Below, in pieces: positions 42,419 through 50,908 of a stretch of DNA of 64,000 bases. The number at the start of each line of letters is the position of its first letter. Within the stretch, counting starts at the first letter, position 1. The notes beneath the pieces are model-generated. The model was not told the DNA's origin, searched no databases, and worked only from the letters and a program-made list of their open reading frames with translations. Source of the DNA: DASXMT01 sp963803065 (GTDB lineage: Bacteria > Actinomycetota > Acidimicrobiia > Acidimicrobiales > RAAP-2); NCBI GenBank assembly GCA_963803065.1, contig CAWDKW010000014.1, positions 62,001-126,000 of the forward strand. Direction: 5' to 3'. The position numbers and the translations under genes are program-made.

Positions 42419-42602
42419 CACCTCCACCGGGCCCGTATCCGGGGAATGGGCCCGCCACCTCCACCCGGCCGTATCCGGGGAATGGGCCGGCCACCTCCAC
42501 CCGGCCCGTATCCGGGGAATGGGCCGGCCACCTCCACCCGGCCCGTATCCGGGGAATGGGCCGGCCACCCCACCCGGCCCGTATTTGGGGAATGGGCCGG
42601 CC
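42419..42602. repeat. Five tandem ~37-bp repeats, each with a hairpin
   Basis: Units start at 42419, 42456, 42492, 42529 and 42566, with spacing 37, 36, 37 and 37. Each holds CCACC, then CCCGG-CCCGTAT-CCGGGG (an inverted repeat with a 7-base loop), then AATGGGCCGGCC. The last unit reads GTATTTGGGG. The array ends 53 bases before the amidohydrolase ATG at 42656 and begins 36 bases upstream of the esterase ATG, so it forms nearly the whole divergent promoter region. Confidence 0.92.
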
Positions 42603-42655
42603 AGCAACAGGAGAGCTAACCTGACAACCAAGACTCATCACCACGGAGGGGCTCC

Positions 42656-43882
42656 ATGGACGCCACAGGCCACTACGACCTCAATTGGATCACATCGGTG
42701 GACGACCACATCATCGAGCCGCCCAACGTCTGGACCGACCGGCTTCCGGCCAAGTACAAGGACGAGGCGCCCCACGTCATCGTCGACGACACCGGTACCG
42801 AGGTCTGGGCCTACGAGCACCTCCGGATCATGACCGGTGGCCTCGGGGCCAGCGCCGGTCGCCGTCCGGAGGACATCACTGCGGTCGGCTTCCCCTACAC
42901 CGAGATGCGGCCGGGCTGTTACGACCCCAAGGCCCGGTTGCTCGACATGAACGACGCTGGGATCCTTGCCTCGCTCAACTTTCCGTCTTTCCCCCGCTTC
43001 TGCGGCCAGACGTTCGCCGAGGCCAAGGACAAGGAGCTGGCGTTGCTCTGCGTGCAGGCCTACAACGACTGGATGATCGACGAGTGGTGCGGCACCGACC
43101 CGGGCCGCCTGATTCCGCTGGCCATCATCCCCCTCTGGGACCCGGCTCTGGCCGTCACCGAGATGGAGCGGGTGTACGCCAAGGGCTGCCGCTCTATCTG
43201 CTTCTCGGAGAACTTCCAGCCCCTGGGGCTCCCCACCATCCACACCGGCCATTGGGATCCTGTGCTCCAGACGGCCAACGACCTCGGGATCGTGCTGTCG
43301 ATTCACATCGGTTCGTCCTCGACCTTCCACCGGATCTCCGACGACTCGCCGTTCATGGCCAACTTCTCGCTCGGGATGATCCGTCCGGCGGGCTGCCTCA
43401 TGGACTGGATCTTCAGCGGGCTCTTCCAGAAGTTCCCGAACATCAAGATCGCCCTGTCCGAAGGTTCGATCGGGTGGATCCCCTGGGTGCTCGAGCGTGC
43501 CCAGCAGGTGTGGACCACCCAGCGGTTCTGGGTGGCCAAGGGCCAGAGCCTGGGGAACGTCGGCCCGGTGCAGGACTACGACATCCGTATCGATACCGAG
43601 AAGATCGACGTCTACCGGGACTACCGCGAGCACTTCTACGGCTGCTTCATCGACGACGCCACCGGGTTGTCGATGCTCGACGTGGTGGGCGAGGACAACG
43701 TCATGATCGAGACGGACTATCCCCACTCCGACACGACCTGGCCCTACTCCTTGAAGCTGGCCCACGAGCGCCTCGATGCCGCCGGCCTGTCCCCCGGGGT
43801 CCAGTACAAGATCCTGCGAGGGAACGCCGAGAAGCTCTACCAGTTCGAGGCGTCCGAGCCTCCGAAGGTGTCACAGCCCTGA
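42656..43882 (+). CDS. Amidohydrolase family protein (DxH type)
   Basis: 408 residues from ATG 42656 with a CGGAGGGG site. Asp16-x-His18 in SVDDHIIEP, His in SIHIGSSS, and Asp in ETDYPHSDTTWP form the metal site. EMRPGCYDPKARLLDMNDAG, LNFPSFPRFCG and YNDWMIDEWCG link it to the paralogues at 4353 and 10529. Substrate unknown. The promoter region is the 37-bp repeat array. Confidence 0.92.
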   Translation: MDATGHYDLNWITSVDDHIIEPPNVWTDRLPAKYKDEAPHVIVDDTGTEVWAYEHLRIMTGGLGASAGRRPEDITAVGFPYTEMRPGCYDPKARLLDMNDAGILASLNFPSFPRFCGQTFAEAKDKELALLCVQAYNDWMIDEWCGTDPGRLIPLAIIPLWDPALAVTEMERVYAKGCRSICFSENFQPLGLPTIHTGHWDPVLQTANDLGIVLSIHIGSSSTFHRISDDSPFMANFSLGMIRPAGCLMDWIFSGLFQKFPNIKIALSEGSIGWIPWVLERAQQVWTTQRFWVAKGQSLGNVGPVQDYDIRIDTEKIDVYRDYREHFYGCFIDDATGLSMLDVVGEDNVMIETDYPHSDTTWPYSLKLAHERLDAAGLSPGVQYKILRGNAEKLYQFEASEPPKVSQP

Positions 43883-43895
43883 CCCCAGTGAGCGA

Positions 43896-44615
43896 CTAGG
43901 TCGTCGAGGCCGGTTCCGGCTCCCTCGCCGCTCCTTCTTCTGCATCCTCTTCCTCTTGGAGCCAACCCGAGGCATGGCCTTTTGCCCAGGACCGCGTGAC
44001 CCAGCCCCTGAACATTGAGCGGAGCGCGTCCCGGTGGGTGAGGGCGAAGGTGACGTGCCCGGCGACCACGAGGAACACCCCGAGGGCGAGCACGTCGTGG
44101 ACGAACGTCGCTCCGGTCCGCCAGTCCAACGGGAAGAACCGGTACCAGCGCAGCACGAATCCGGTTCCGAGCATCACGACGATGGCCCCGGCGACGAAGA
44201 GGACGTTCAACTTCTGACCGGGATTGAACTTGTCCGGCCTGGCTATCCGTCGGCGGCCGAACGACCACAGCCAGCGGACCTCGGCCGCCGTCCAGAGGTT
44301 GCAGCGGCGCACGTCGTGGCGCAACCGTGTCCCCCAGGGGCCGGCCAACGAGATGATCAGGGGCACGGGGAGAGCCACCCCCGCCCAGGTGTGGATGTCG
44401 GCGACCAGGGCCCGGCGCCCGACGAAGCTCTCGACCTGGACGAAATAGAGCGGAAGGGCGGTGGCCATGAGGATGCCGAACAGGACCGCTGTGGCCCAGT
44501 GGGCGGCCCGCTCCACGCCGTCGAAGCGAAGGAGCCGACCCGCCGCCGGTCCGGGGACGGCCCGGGCCGGGCGAGCCCGACTCCGGCTACCCGATCGGCG
44601 TGTCACTTCGGTCAT
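43896..44615 (-). CDS. Cytochrome b membrane subunit (formate-dehydrogenase-gamma/b561-like)
   Basis: 239 residues from ATG 44615. Four hydrophobic segments carry histidines that could bind two hemes: RAAHWATAVL, DIHTWAGVAL, and FVHDVLALGVFLVVAGHVTFALTH (positions only). The C-terminus is acidic. Its start lies within the end of the molybdopterin-oxidoreductase gene (29-base overlap), so it is likely the quinone-linked partner of that enzyme, as MsrQ is for MsrP, though the sequence looks more like FdnI-type subunits. Confidence 0.85.
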   Translation of the reverse strand: MTEVTRRSGSRSRARPARAVPGPAAGRLLRFDGVERAAHWATAVLFGILMATALPLYFVQVESFVGRRALVADIHTWAGVALPVPLIISLAGPWGTRLRHDVRRCNLWTAAEVRWLWSFGRRRIARPDKFNPGQKLNVLFVAGAIVVMLGTGFVLRWYRFFPLDWRTGATFVHDVLALGVFLVVAGHVTFALTHRDALRSMFRGWVTRSWAKGHASGWLQEEEDAEEGAAREPEPASTT

Positions 44616-45297
44616 TCGAGCGGCCGACCCATGCATCCAAGGAGTAGCCGTTCTGCTCCCAGTACCCGGGAGTGGGTTCGTTCACCACCCTGATGGCGGA
44701 CAGCCATTTCAGCGACTTGTAGCCGTACATGGGGGCCACATACAGCCGGACCGGGCCGCCGTGTTCAGTGGTGATGGGAGCATCGAGCATGCGATAGGCG
44801 ACGATGACGTCGGGCCGCTGGGCCTGGTCGAGCGTGAGGCTCTCGGTGTCGGCACCGTCATAGGACTCGAACTCGAGCCCCCCGGCACCGGTGTGCACGC
44901 CGGCCTCGGCCAGCACGTCGGCCAGCCTGACGCCCTGCCAGTGGACCTGGGGCACCCGCCACCCGGTCACGCACTGGAAGTCCTTCACCAGCGTGGTGCT
45001 CGGCATGGCCTCGAGGTCGTCCACGGTGAGCTCGAGCGGCTTGTCGACCAGGCCGGTCACCTGGAGCCGGTAGCTCTGCCGGGCGATCTGGGGGAAGGAA
45101 TCGGTGATGGTGTAGATGCGGAAGCGGTCACCGCCGGGCAGCAGGCCTCCGAGCCCCGATCCCAGCGCGCTCCCGACGACGGCCTGCACGCGGGCTCCAA
45201 AAGCGACGCCAATCGCACCGAGTGCGACCATGCCGACGAACACCCGTCGTCCGACTCGCTTTGGCCGGTCCGCAGGCAACGCGGAGGCGGAAGGCAC
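44587..45297 (-). CDS. Molybdopterin-dependent oxidoreductase (MsrP/YedY-like fold)
   Basis: 236 residues from GTG 45297. An N-terminal GRRVFVGMVALGAIGVAFGA segment is a membrane anchor or possible Tat signal, without the full consensus. The SUOX-type fold follows; Cys109 in KDFQCVTGWRVPQ is the expected molybdenum thiolate ligand. VRLYVAPMYGYKSLKWL is also typical. It should act outside the membrane, with the cytochrome b gene downstream handling electrons. Substrate unknown: methionine sulfoxide is the best-known one for this fold. Confidence 0.9.
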   Translation of the reverse strand: MPSASALPADRPKRVGRRVFVGMVALGAIGVAFGARVQAVVGSALGSGLGGLLPGGDRFRIYTITDSFPQIARQSYRLQVTGLVDKPLELTVDDLEAMPSTTLVKDFQCVTGWRVPQVHWQGVRLADVLAEAGVHTGAGGLEFESYDGADTESLTLDQAQRPDVIVAYRMLDAPITTEHGGPVRLYVAPMYGYKSLKWLSAIRVVNEPTPGYWEQNGYSLDAWVGRSNDRSDTPIG

Positions 45298-45375
45298 GAG
45301 CTGATGTTAGGAGAGGCTTCCGCCTGATGGACGTCACTCCCCTGGTGGCGGCCTGCCGCGGCCTCCCGGTCTCGG

Positions 45376-46287
45376 TCAGGTGAGGCCCTGCTGCTTCAGC
45401 CAGGTCTGCGCCACGGTGGTCGGCGACTCCTTCTGGGGTCCGGTGACCAACAGGTTCAGTTTGGAGATCTGCGCCGTGGTCAGCTTGGCCGACAACTCGT
45501 CGAGGGCCTTGGCCACGCCAGCCGAGTCTGCCGACGTGCGGATCACGGGGATGATGTGGTCGGCTGGCTCGAGGTGCTTGTTGTCGGAGAGGGCCACGAA
45601 GTGGTTGGACACCACAGTGCCGTCGCTCGAGAACAGCTCGACCACTTGGACCTCGCCGTTCTTCAGGGCGGCGACACTGAGCGGCCCGGCTTCGTCGAGG
45701 GACTTGAAGCTGGCAAAGTTCAGGCCATAGACCGTCTTGAGACCCTTCTCGCAGCCGGCGTTCTGGGGGCATTCCGGCGGTCCGCCCAACGTGAGCTTGG
45801 ACGCGTCGGCTTTCAGGCTCGAAAGGGTGGTCAGGTGGTATTTCTCGGCCGTGGCGCGGGTGACGGCGAACACGTTGGTGTCGATGGCCGGCGCCGGGTT
45901 CAGCACGGTGACCCCGTACTGGGCCAGCTTGGACTTGAGCGCTGGGACGGCCGTGGTGATGTTGTTGCCGGCGGCGACGACCGCTCCGCCGCTCAGGTAG
46001 TCGAGCAGGGTCCCGGCGTAATCGGGCTCGAGATCGAGCTGGCCCTTCTCCAACGCGGGGACCACCACTTGACGGGTCCCGAGGCTCGGTTCCACCTTGA
46101 CCGCATATCCGGCCTTCTGCAGGACGTCGCCATAGAGGTTGGACACGATGGCCTGTTCCTCGAAGTTGGTCGACCCGATGATGATGGTCGGTTTGGAGCT
46201 GGCCGCGGACGACCGCGCCACCGGCAGGGCCACCGTCGACAACAAGAGCGTGGCCATGCCGCCGAGTAGCAGTCTCTTCAGTGGCAT
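45376..46287 (-). CDS. Glycine betaine/osmoprotectant ABC transporter, substrate-binding protein
   Basis: 303 residues from ATG 46287 with a GAAAGG site. The signal peptide is MPLKRLLLGGMATLLLSTVA. TIIIGSTNFEEQAIVSNLYGDVLQKAGY (positions only) and LEPDYAGTLLDYLSG are OpuAC/OsmF family stretches. Two Cys (ECPQNAGC) may form a disulfide. It precedes no other gene on its strand but shares the locus with two permeases and a divergent ATPase, forming a full importer for compatible solutes. Confidence 0.93.
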   Translation of the reverse strand: MPLKRLLLGGMATLLLSTVALPVARSSAASSKPTIIIGSTNFEEQAIVSNLYGDVLQKAGYAVKVEPSLGTRQVVVPALEKGQLDLEPDYAGTLLDYLSGGAVVAAGNNITTAVPALKSKLAQYGVTVLNPAPAIDTNVFAVTRATAEKYHLTTLSSLKADASKLTLGGPPECPQNAGCEKGLKTVYGLNFASFKSLDEAGPLSVAALKNGEVQVVELFSSDGTVVSNHFVALSDNKHLEPADHIIPVIRTSADSAGVAKALDELSAKLTTAQISKLNLLVTGPQKESPTTVAQTWLKQQGLT

Positions 46288-46365
46288 CTCGTTACCTTTC
46301 CCGCGCGCGTCGTTCGTCAACCGCTCGTAACACAACTGTAATCGTGACTCAGACGGTCGAATATA

Positions 46366-47088
46366 TCAAGTGAGGGAGACGCCGCTTCCCAGCAGGCCCT
46401 GCCGCCTCGACGGCTGGCGCATGGGCAGCGGGGTCAGCCAGCGCTGGACGAGGCCGAGTCCCACGGCGACGATTGCAGCCAGGACGGCGACCAGGATGGC
46501 GCCGCCGAACGCTTCGACATTGTCCTGGCCGTTGAGACCGGAGATGACAAACGTGCCCAAGTCGCTGTAGCTCACGTAGGCGGCCAGGGTGGACGTGGCC
46601 ACGACTTCGATGGCGGCGGTGCGCACTCCGGCCATGACGAACGGCAGGGCCAACGGCGCCTCGACCCGGCCGAGGACCTGGCCGCCGGACAGCCCCATGG
46701 CCTTGGCCGCGTCGCGTACGTCGTCGTCTACGTTCCGCATTCCGACGTACGTGTTGGTGAGGATGGGCGGGATGGCCAGAATGAGAAGGGCTATCCACGA
46801 GGCCAGGAAACCACCCCACGTGAGCGAGATGTTGGGTTGAATGGCCAGGAGGGTGAGCAGGGCCAGCGTGGGGACGGCTCGGAAGGCGTTGGCGGCATTG
46901 ACAGCCACCAGGCCGCCCCGGCCGGTGTGGCCCAGGATCACCCCGAGGCCACCGCCGATGATCAGCGCGCCGATCACCACGGCGATGGACAGCTTGGCCT
47001 GGTTGTAGAACAGCTGCAGGATGCCGTTGGGCCCCGTCCAGTTGGCCGAGGTGGTGAACCAGTGGAAGACCGACTCGATGAAGTGCAT
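46366..47088 (-). CDS. Osmoprotectant ABC transporter permease
   Basis: 240 residues with about six helices. The inner-membrane EAA loop reads MRNVDDDVRDAAKAMGLSGGQVLGRVEAPLALP (positions only). RAVPTLALLTLLA and PILTNTYVGMR are OpuBB/YehW-like. It overlaps no gene but directly follows the second permease gene (one-base gap), so the order is permease, permease, binding protein. Confidence 0.92.
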   Translation of the reverse strand: MHFIESVFHWFTTSANWTGPNGILQLFYNQAKLSIAVVIGALIIGGGLGVILGHTGRGGLVAVNAANAFRAVPTLALLTLLAIQPNISLTWGGFLASWIALLILAIPPILTNTYVGMRNVDDDVRDAAKAMGLSGGQVLGRVEAPLALPFVMAGVRTAAIEVVATSTLAAYVSYSDLGTFVISGLNGQDNVEAFGGAILVAVLAAIVAVGLGLVQRWLTPLPMRQPSRRQGLLGSGVSLT

Positions 47089-47089
47089 A

Positions 47090-47770
47090 TCAGCCCGCGC
47101 TCCGGACTCGTCGTGCCGAGCGTGCCCACGGAAGGGCCAGTCGCTCGATGAGGACCAAGAGGAGATCAGCGATGGCGGCCAAGGCCACGGAGAGGACCAG
47201 GCCGACGATGATGGGGGTGTAGTACTGGGCGTTGAACCCGTAGGTGATCAGCTGGCCGAGCCCACCCAGCCCGATGAGGGCGGTGACGGTGACCAGGCCG
47301 ATCACCGTGGAGGTGGCTACCCGCAGCCCGGCGAAGACGTAGGGGAGGGCCAGAGGGAAGTCCACCTTCACGAGCGCCGCGCTCGGCGAGTAGCCCATGG
47401 CCCTTGCCGCTTGGCGGGCATCGTCGGGCACGGCGTTGAGACCGGCGACGGTGTTCCAGATCAGGATGAGCAGGGTGTAGCCCACCAGGGCGAACTCTGC
47501 GGTCGTATACGAGGCCACATACCCGGTGATTGGGCCGAGGATGGCGAAGAGAGCGAGCGACGGGATGATGTAGAGCGCACTGGCGATCCCGAACACGGGG
47601 GGCCGGATCAGGCGGAACCGCCAGGCCAGGAGAGACAGGGGGAGGGAGATGAGCAGACCGATCCCGACGGCGATCAGCGTCAGCTCGATGTGCTGCACCA
47701 GATCGGAGCCGATCTGGTGCCAGTTGCCGGTCACGTAGTTCCAGCGGAAGAACGGCTCGGCAGCCAGCAT
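47090..47770 (-). CDS. Osmoprotectant ABC transporter permease
   Basis: 226 residues. The N-terminus has HIELTLIAVGIGLLISLPLSL, then ALYIIPSLALFAILGP and the EAA loop DDARQAARAMGYSPSAALVKVDFPLALP (positions only). It is the first gene of the leftward importer operon, divergent from its ATPase gene at 47858, with a shared 87-base promoter region. Confidence 0.92.
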   Translation of the reverse strand: MLAAEPFFRWNYVTGNWHQIGSDLVQHIELTLIAVGIGLLISLPLSLLAWRFRLIRPPVFGIASALYIIPSLALFAILGPITGYVASYTTAEFALVGYTLLILIWNTVAGLNAVPDDARQAARAMGYSPSAALVKVDFPLALPYVFAGLRVATSTVIGLVTVTALIGLGGLGQLITYGFNAQYYTPIIVGLVLSVALAAIADLLLVLIERLALPWARSARRVRSAG

Positions 47771-47857
47771 TGGCCGAGGTTAGCGGGCAGGGTCCCGATT
47801 GTGCCGGGGACGGCAGCGGGTATGTGGACGGCTGCCGGTCGATAACGTGGCCTTCCT

Positions 47858-49030
47858 ATGATCACGCTGGACGCCGTGTCCAAGCGGTTCGGCTCCCGTG
47901 AGGTGGCGGTCGAGGCCCTCACCCTGACCGTGCCCGACGGGGAGCTGTGTATCCTCATCGGTCCCTCGGGCTGCGGCAAGACCACGACCCTGCGCATGAT
48001 CAACCGGCTCATCGAGCCCTCCAGCGGGCGCATCCTGATCGACGACCGCAATGTGCTGGCCATGGACCCGGTGACCCTGCGGCGGGGGATCGGGTACGTG
48101 ATCCAACAGGGCGGCCTCTTCCCGCACCGCCGGGTGTTCGACAACGTGGCCACCGTTCCCCGCCTGCTCGGCTGGGACAAGGAGCGTGTGACCCAGCGGG
48201 TCGTCGAGCTCTTGGAGCTGGTCGGGCTAGACCCGGACGACTACGGCCGCCGGTTCCCCAACGAGCTCTCCGGGGGGGAGCGGCAGCGGGTGGGTGTCGC
48301 CCGGGCCTTGGGCGCCGACCCGCCGGTGCTGTTGATGGACGAGCCGTTCGCCGCCGTCGACCCGGTCACCCGGCAACGCCTCCAGAACCAGTTCCTCGAC
48401 CTGCAGGCCGAGTTGAACAAGACCATCGTCTTCGTGACCCATGACATCGAAGAAGCGGCCAAGCTCGGCGACCGCATCGCCGTGCTGTCCAAGGGAGCCA
48501 GGCTCGAGCAGTACGACACGCCCGAAGAGATCCTCGGCCATCCCGCCACCGAGTTCGTCGCCGACTTCGTCGGCTCCGATCGCGGTGTTCGCCGGCTGGC
48601 CGTCGTGCACATCGGCGCGGACGACCTGGATCACCCCCCGGTGGTCGGACCCGCGCTGACCATGGCCGAGGCTCGAGCCTCGGTTGCTGCGGGCAGAGCC
48701 TCGGGAGAGGCGGCCGGCGACAACCGGTGGGCGGTGGTCGTCGGGCCCGACGGCGTCCTGCGCGGCTGGGTCCCGCTCGATCCCGGGCTCGACGGCGCGG
48801 TGGGCGACCGGCTCACGCGCTTCGCCGTCGAGGTCCCGCTGGGAAGCTCCATGAGGACGGCCCTGGCCGAGATGCTCCAGCGAGACGTGAGCTGGATCCC
48901 GGTCGCTGAGCACGGCCGGTATCTCGGCGTGCTCACCCCCGACGGACTGCACGCGGCCATGCGGCGTTCGGTCGGTGGCCAAGCGGTTGAGTCGGGCCCG
49001 CTCCTCCCGGCCACCGAGGAGGCCCCTTGA
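47858..49030 (+). CDS. Osmoprotectant ABC transporter ATP-binding protein (OpuCA-like)
   Basis: 390 residues. Walker A GPSGCGKTT, Q-loop YVIQQGGLFPHRRVFDN, signature LSGGERQRVGVARAL and Walker B VLLMDEPFAAVDP are all intact; switch His is in FVTHDIEEA. A C-terminal accessory region after residue 240 resembles a degenerate CBS pair (VVVGPDGVLRGWVPLDPG, VSWIPVAEHGRYLGVLTPDGL), which senses ionic strength in OpuA-type systems. It energises the divergently encoded permeases. Confidence 0.93.
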   Translation: MITLDAVSKRFGSREVAVEALTLTVPDGELCILIGPSGCGKTTTLRMINRLIEPSSGRILIDDRNVLAMDPVTLRRGIGYVIQQGGLFPHRRVFDNVATVPRLLGWDKERVTQRVVELLELVGLDPDDYGRRFPNELSGGERQRVGVARALGADPPVLLMDEPFAAVDPVTRQRLQNQFLDLQAELNKTIVFVTHDIEEAAKLGDRIAVLSKGARLEQYDTPEEILGHPATEFVADFVGSDRGVRRLAVVHIGADDLDHPPVVGPALTMAEARASVAAGRASGEAAGDNRWAVVVGPDGVLRGWVPLDPGLDGAVGDRLTRFAVEVPLGSSMRTALAEMLQRDVSWIPVAEHGRYLGVLTPDGLHAAMRRSVGGQAVESGPLLPATEEAP

Positions 49031-49072
49031 GCACGACCGGCGATGTCACCGCCGTCGTGGCGGGAGCACCGC

Positions 49073-49354
49073 TCAGGTGCCGATGAGGTTGGTGATGAAC
49101 TCGGTGCCCGACACGGCCTGTGCGGATCCGCCGACCATCCCCGCCAGTGCCTCGTCGCTCAACTCGCCGCTCTGAACTGGGGGGAGGACGATCGGAAGCC
49201 GGTTGTAGCCGGCCTCGATGACGTCGACGGTGATGCCGTCAGGGACGTCGAGTCCCACCGACGCCAGCGCTGCCTTGGGATCAGCCAGCAGCGAGGCGCG
49301 AAAGGCGCTGTCGACGGCAGACTTCTGCTGAATGTCCTGCAAGGTCAACGCCAC
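49073..49354 (-). CDS. NHLP-family RiPP precursor peptide (nitrile-hydratase-like leader)
   Basis: 93 residues from GTG 49354 with a strong AAGGAGAT site. Residues 1-50 (QDIQQKSAVDSAFRASLLAD, PKAALASVGLDVPDGITVDV) match the nitrile-hydratase-alpha-like leader; LPIVLPP and GELSDEALAGMVGG follow, with the GG cleavage site at 75-76. The predicted core is SAQAVSGTEFITNLIGT (77-93): five Ser/Thr (two Ser, three Thr), no Cys. The matching exporter with a C39 peptidase lies at 50909-56941. No LanM, radical SAM, YcaO or similar modifying gene is in the window. Confidence 0.85.
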   Translation of the reverse strand: MALTLQDIQQKSAVDSAFRASLLADPKAALASVGLDVPDGITVDVIEAGYNRLPIVLPPVQSGELSDEALAGMVGGSAQAVSGTEFITNLIGT

Positions 49355-49516
49355 AGGGATCTCCTTGGTGATCGGGGCCCTGGCCCCCCAGCGGAACGAC
49401 TGGCGAAATGCTAGCGCGGGCGAAGGCCGCGATCACCGACGCCACCTGGTGCTTCTCATCGTGGTTGCACCGGTACCACGGTCAGCGGTGACTGCACGTG
49501 GATCGCACCGGCGTCG

Positions 49517-50740
49517 TCATGCGGCCGGGTTGGCCAGCTCCGACGTGACGAGGGAGAAGCCGCCCTGGCCGTTCATCTGCACGATCCAGATCGGTTGCTG
49601 CACGTCGTGCCCCGGCGTGAAACTGAACGGTCCGAGTGCGGTCTGGATGTTCACTCCCGCCAGTGCGGTCCGGAACTGCCGCCGGTCGGCGGCCAGGTCG
49701 GTGAAGCCGAGCTGAGCCTGGCTGGCGGCGTGGGCCATGAGCTGCACCCCGGTATAGGCCTGGGCGGCGAACTGGTCCGGCGTCTGGCGGTAGGCGTTCT
49801 CGTAGTCGTTGACGAACTTGGTATTGGCCGGGAAGGCGTTCCCCAGGTACCAGGCCGCCGCGCTCTGGGCACCGATGCCAACGGCGCCCACCCCCCCTGC
49901 CACCTGGCTCGAATTGAACGTGTTCGCTCCGAGGAGCTTGCCCAGGAAGCCTTGCTGGCGAGCGGCCTGTACGGCCTGGACCAGATCGGCCGAGGACGAA
50001 CCGGCGACGAAGAGCAGGTCGGGGTGACCGGCGATCGCCTGGGCCACCGATGGCCCGAGGCTCGATCCGTCTGTCGGATAGGCCACCGAGGCGATGAGCC
50101 CGATGTGGTCGAGAGGGAAGGCCTGTTGTGCGATCTGGGCCTGGTCCATGCCCAGCGTGTCCCCGGTGGCCGGGTACACGATGGCGGCGGTCGACGGGTG
50201 GGCCGACTGGGCAAAGGCGGTGATGTTGGCCGGGATGGCGGTGGCGTCGCCGAGCGAGTCACGGAAGATCCAGGTACAGGGGAACGAGCAGTCGCCGACG
50301 ATCCCGGGGCCGGTGTTGCTGGTTGCCATCATGACCGTCTGGCCCTGGTCGGCCGCGGTGTGGGCCGCGGTTGCGGTGTTGGACAGCGTGGGCCCGAGCA
50401 GCGCCAGCACGTGCTGGCCCGTGATGAGCTGGCTGGTCTCGGCGGCCGCGTTGGCTGGGACGGAACCGTCGTCCCGGAAAACCAGTTGGATCTTGGCCCC
50501 CCGCACCCCGCCTGCCGCGTTGATCTGCGAGGCCGCCAACTTCGCCCCGAGGATCGATTGTGGCCCATAGGCGCTGCCGGCGCCGGTGCTCGAGTAGACG
50601 GCGCCGATGGTGATGACATGACCGGCCCACGTGCCCGACGTGGTGACCTCGGTCACGCCCGTGGTGCTGCATCCGGCCACGGTCAGTGCCGTGACGGCCA
50701 GCGCTGCCAGCGCGGCGCGACGCGGCCGCCGCGGCGTCAT
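49517..50740 (-). CDS. Branched-chain-amino-acid-type ABC substrate-binding lipoprotein
   Basis: 407 residues from ATG 50740. The N-terminus MTPRRPRRAALAALAV continues into the lipobox LTVAGC (Cys24), so it is a lipoprotein. The Peripla_BP_6 fold shows ITIGAVYSSTGAGSAYGPQS, AASQINAAGGVRGAKIQLVF and DLVQAVQAARQQGFLGKLLG. No Liv permease or ATPase genes are near. It lies between the NHLP precursor and the divergent exporter operon. It may be a sensor or chaperone, or unrelated to peptide export. Confidence 0.88.
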   Translation of the reverse strand: MTPRRPRRAALAALAVTALTVAGCSTTGVTEVTTSGTWAGHVITIGAVYSSTGAGSAYGPQSILGAKLAASQINAAGGVRGAKIQLVFRDDGSVPANAAAETSQLITGQHVLALLGPTLSNTATAAHTAADQGQTVMMATSNTGPGIVGDCSFPCTWIFRDSLGDATAIPANITAFAQSAHPSTAAIVYPATGDTLGMDQAQIAQQAFPLDHIGLIASVAYPTDGSSLGPSVAQAIAGHPDLLFVAGSSSADLVQAVQAARQQGFLGKLLGANTFNSSQVAGGVGAVGIGAQSAAAWYLGNAFPANTKFVNDYENAYRQTPDQFAAQAYTGVQLMAHAASQAQLGFTDLAADRRQFRTALAGVNIQTALGPFSFTPGHDVQQPIWIVQMNGQGGFSLVTSELANPAA

Positions 50741-50908
50741 GGGCGGAGCAGGGAGGCGGCGACGGGCGATCGATCCCAGGCCCAGACGCGTCGTCCTGTC
50801 CCCATCGGCGGCTGCCCTCCAAGCGAGCGTGCCCGTGTCCCACGCATTGACCAACGGACTCTAGCGTCCAGCCGTCAGTCCTCTGGCGCGAGTGGCTAAA
50901 GTCCGCCC

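Noticed and set aside
42419..42602. CRISPR-like array
   Set aside because: The 37-bp units abut directly, with no unique spacers and no cas genes.
48240..48400. Open frame on the minus strand within the osmoprotectant ATPase gene
   Set aside because: It is antisense to intact signature and Walker B motifs.
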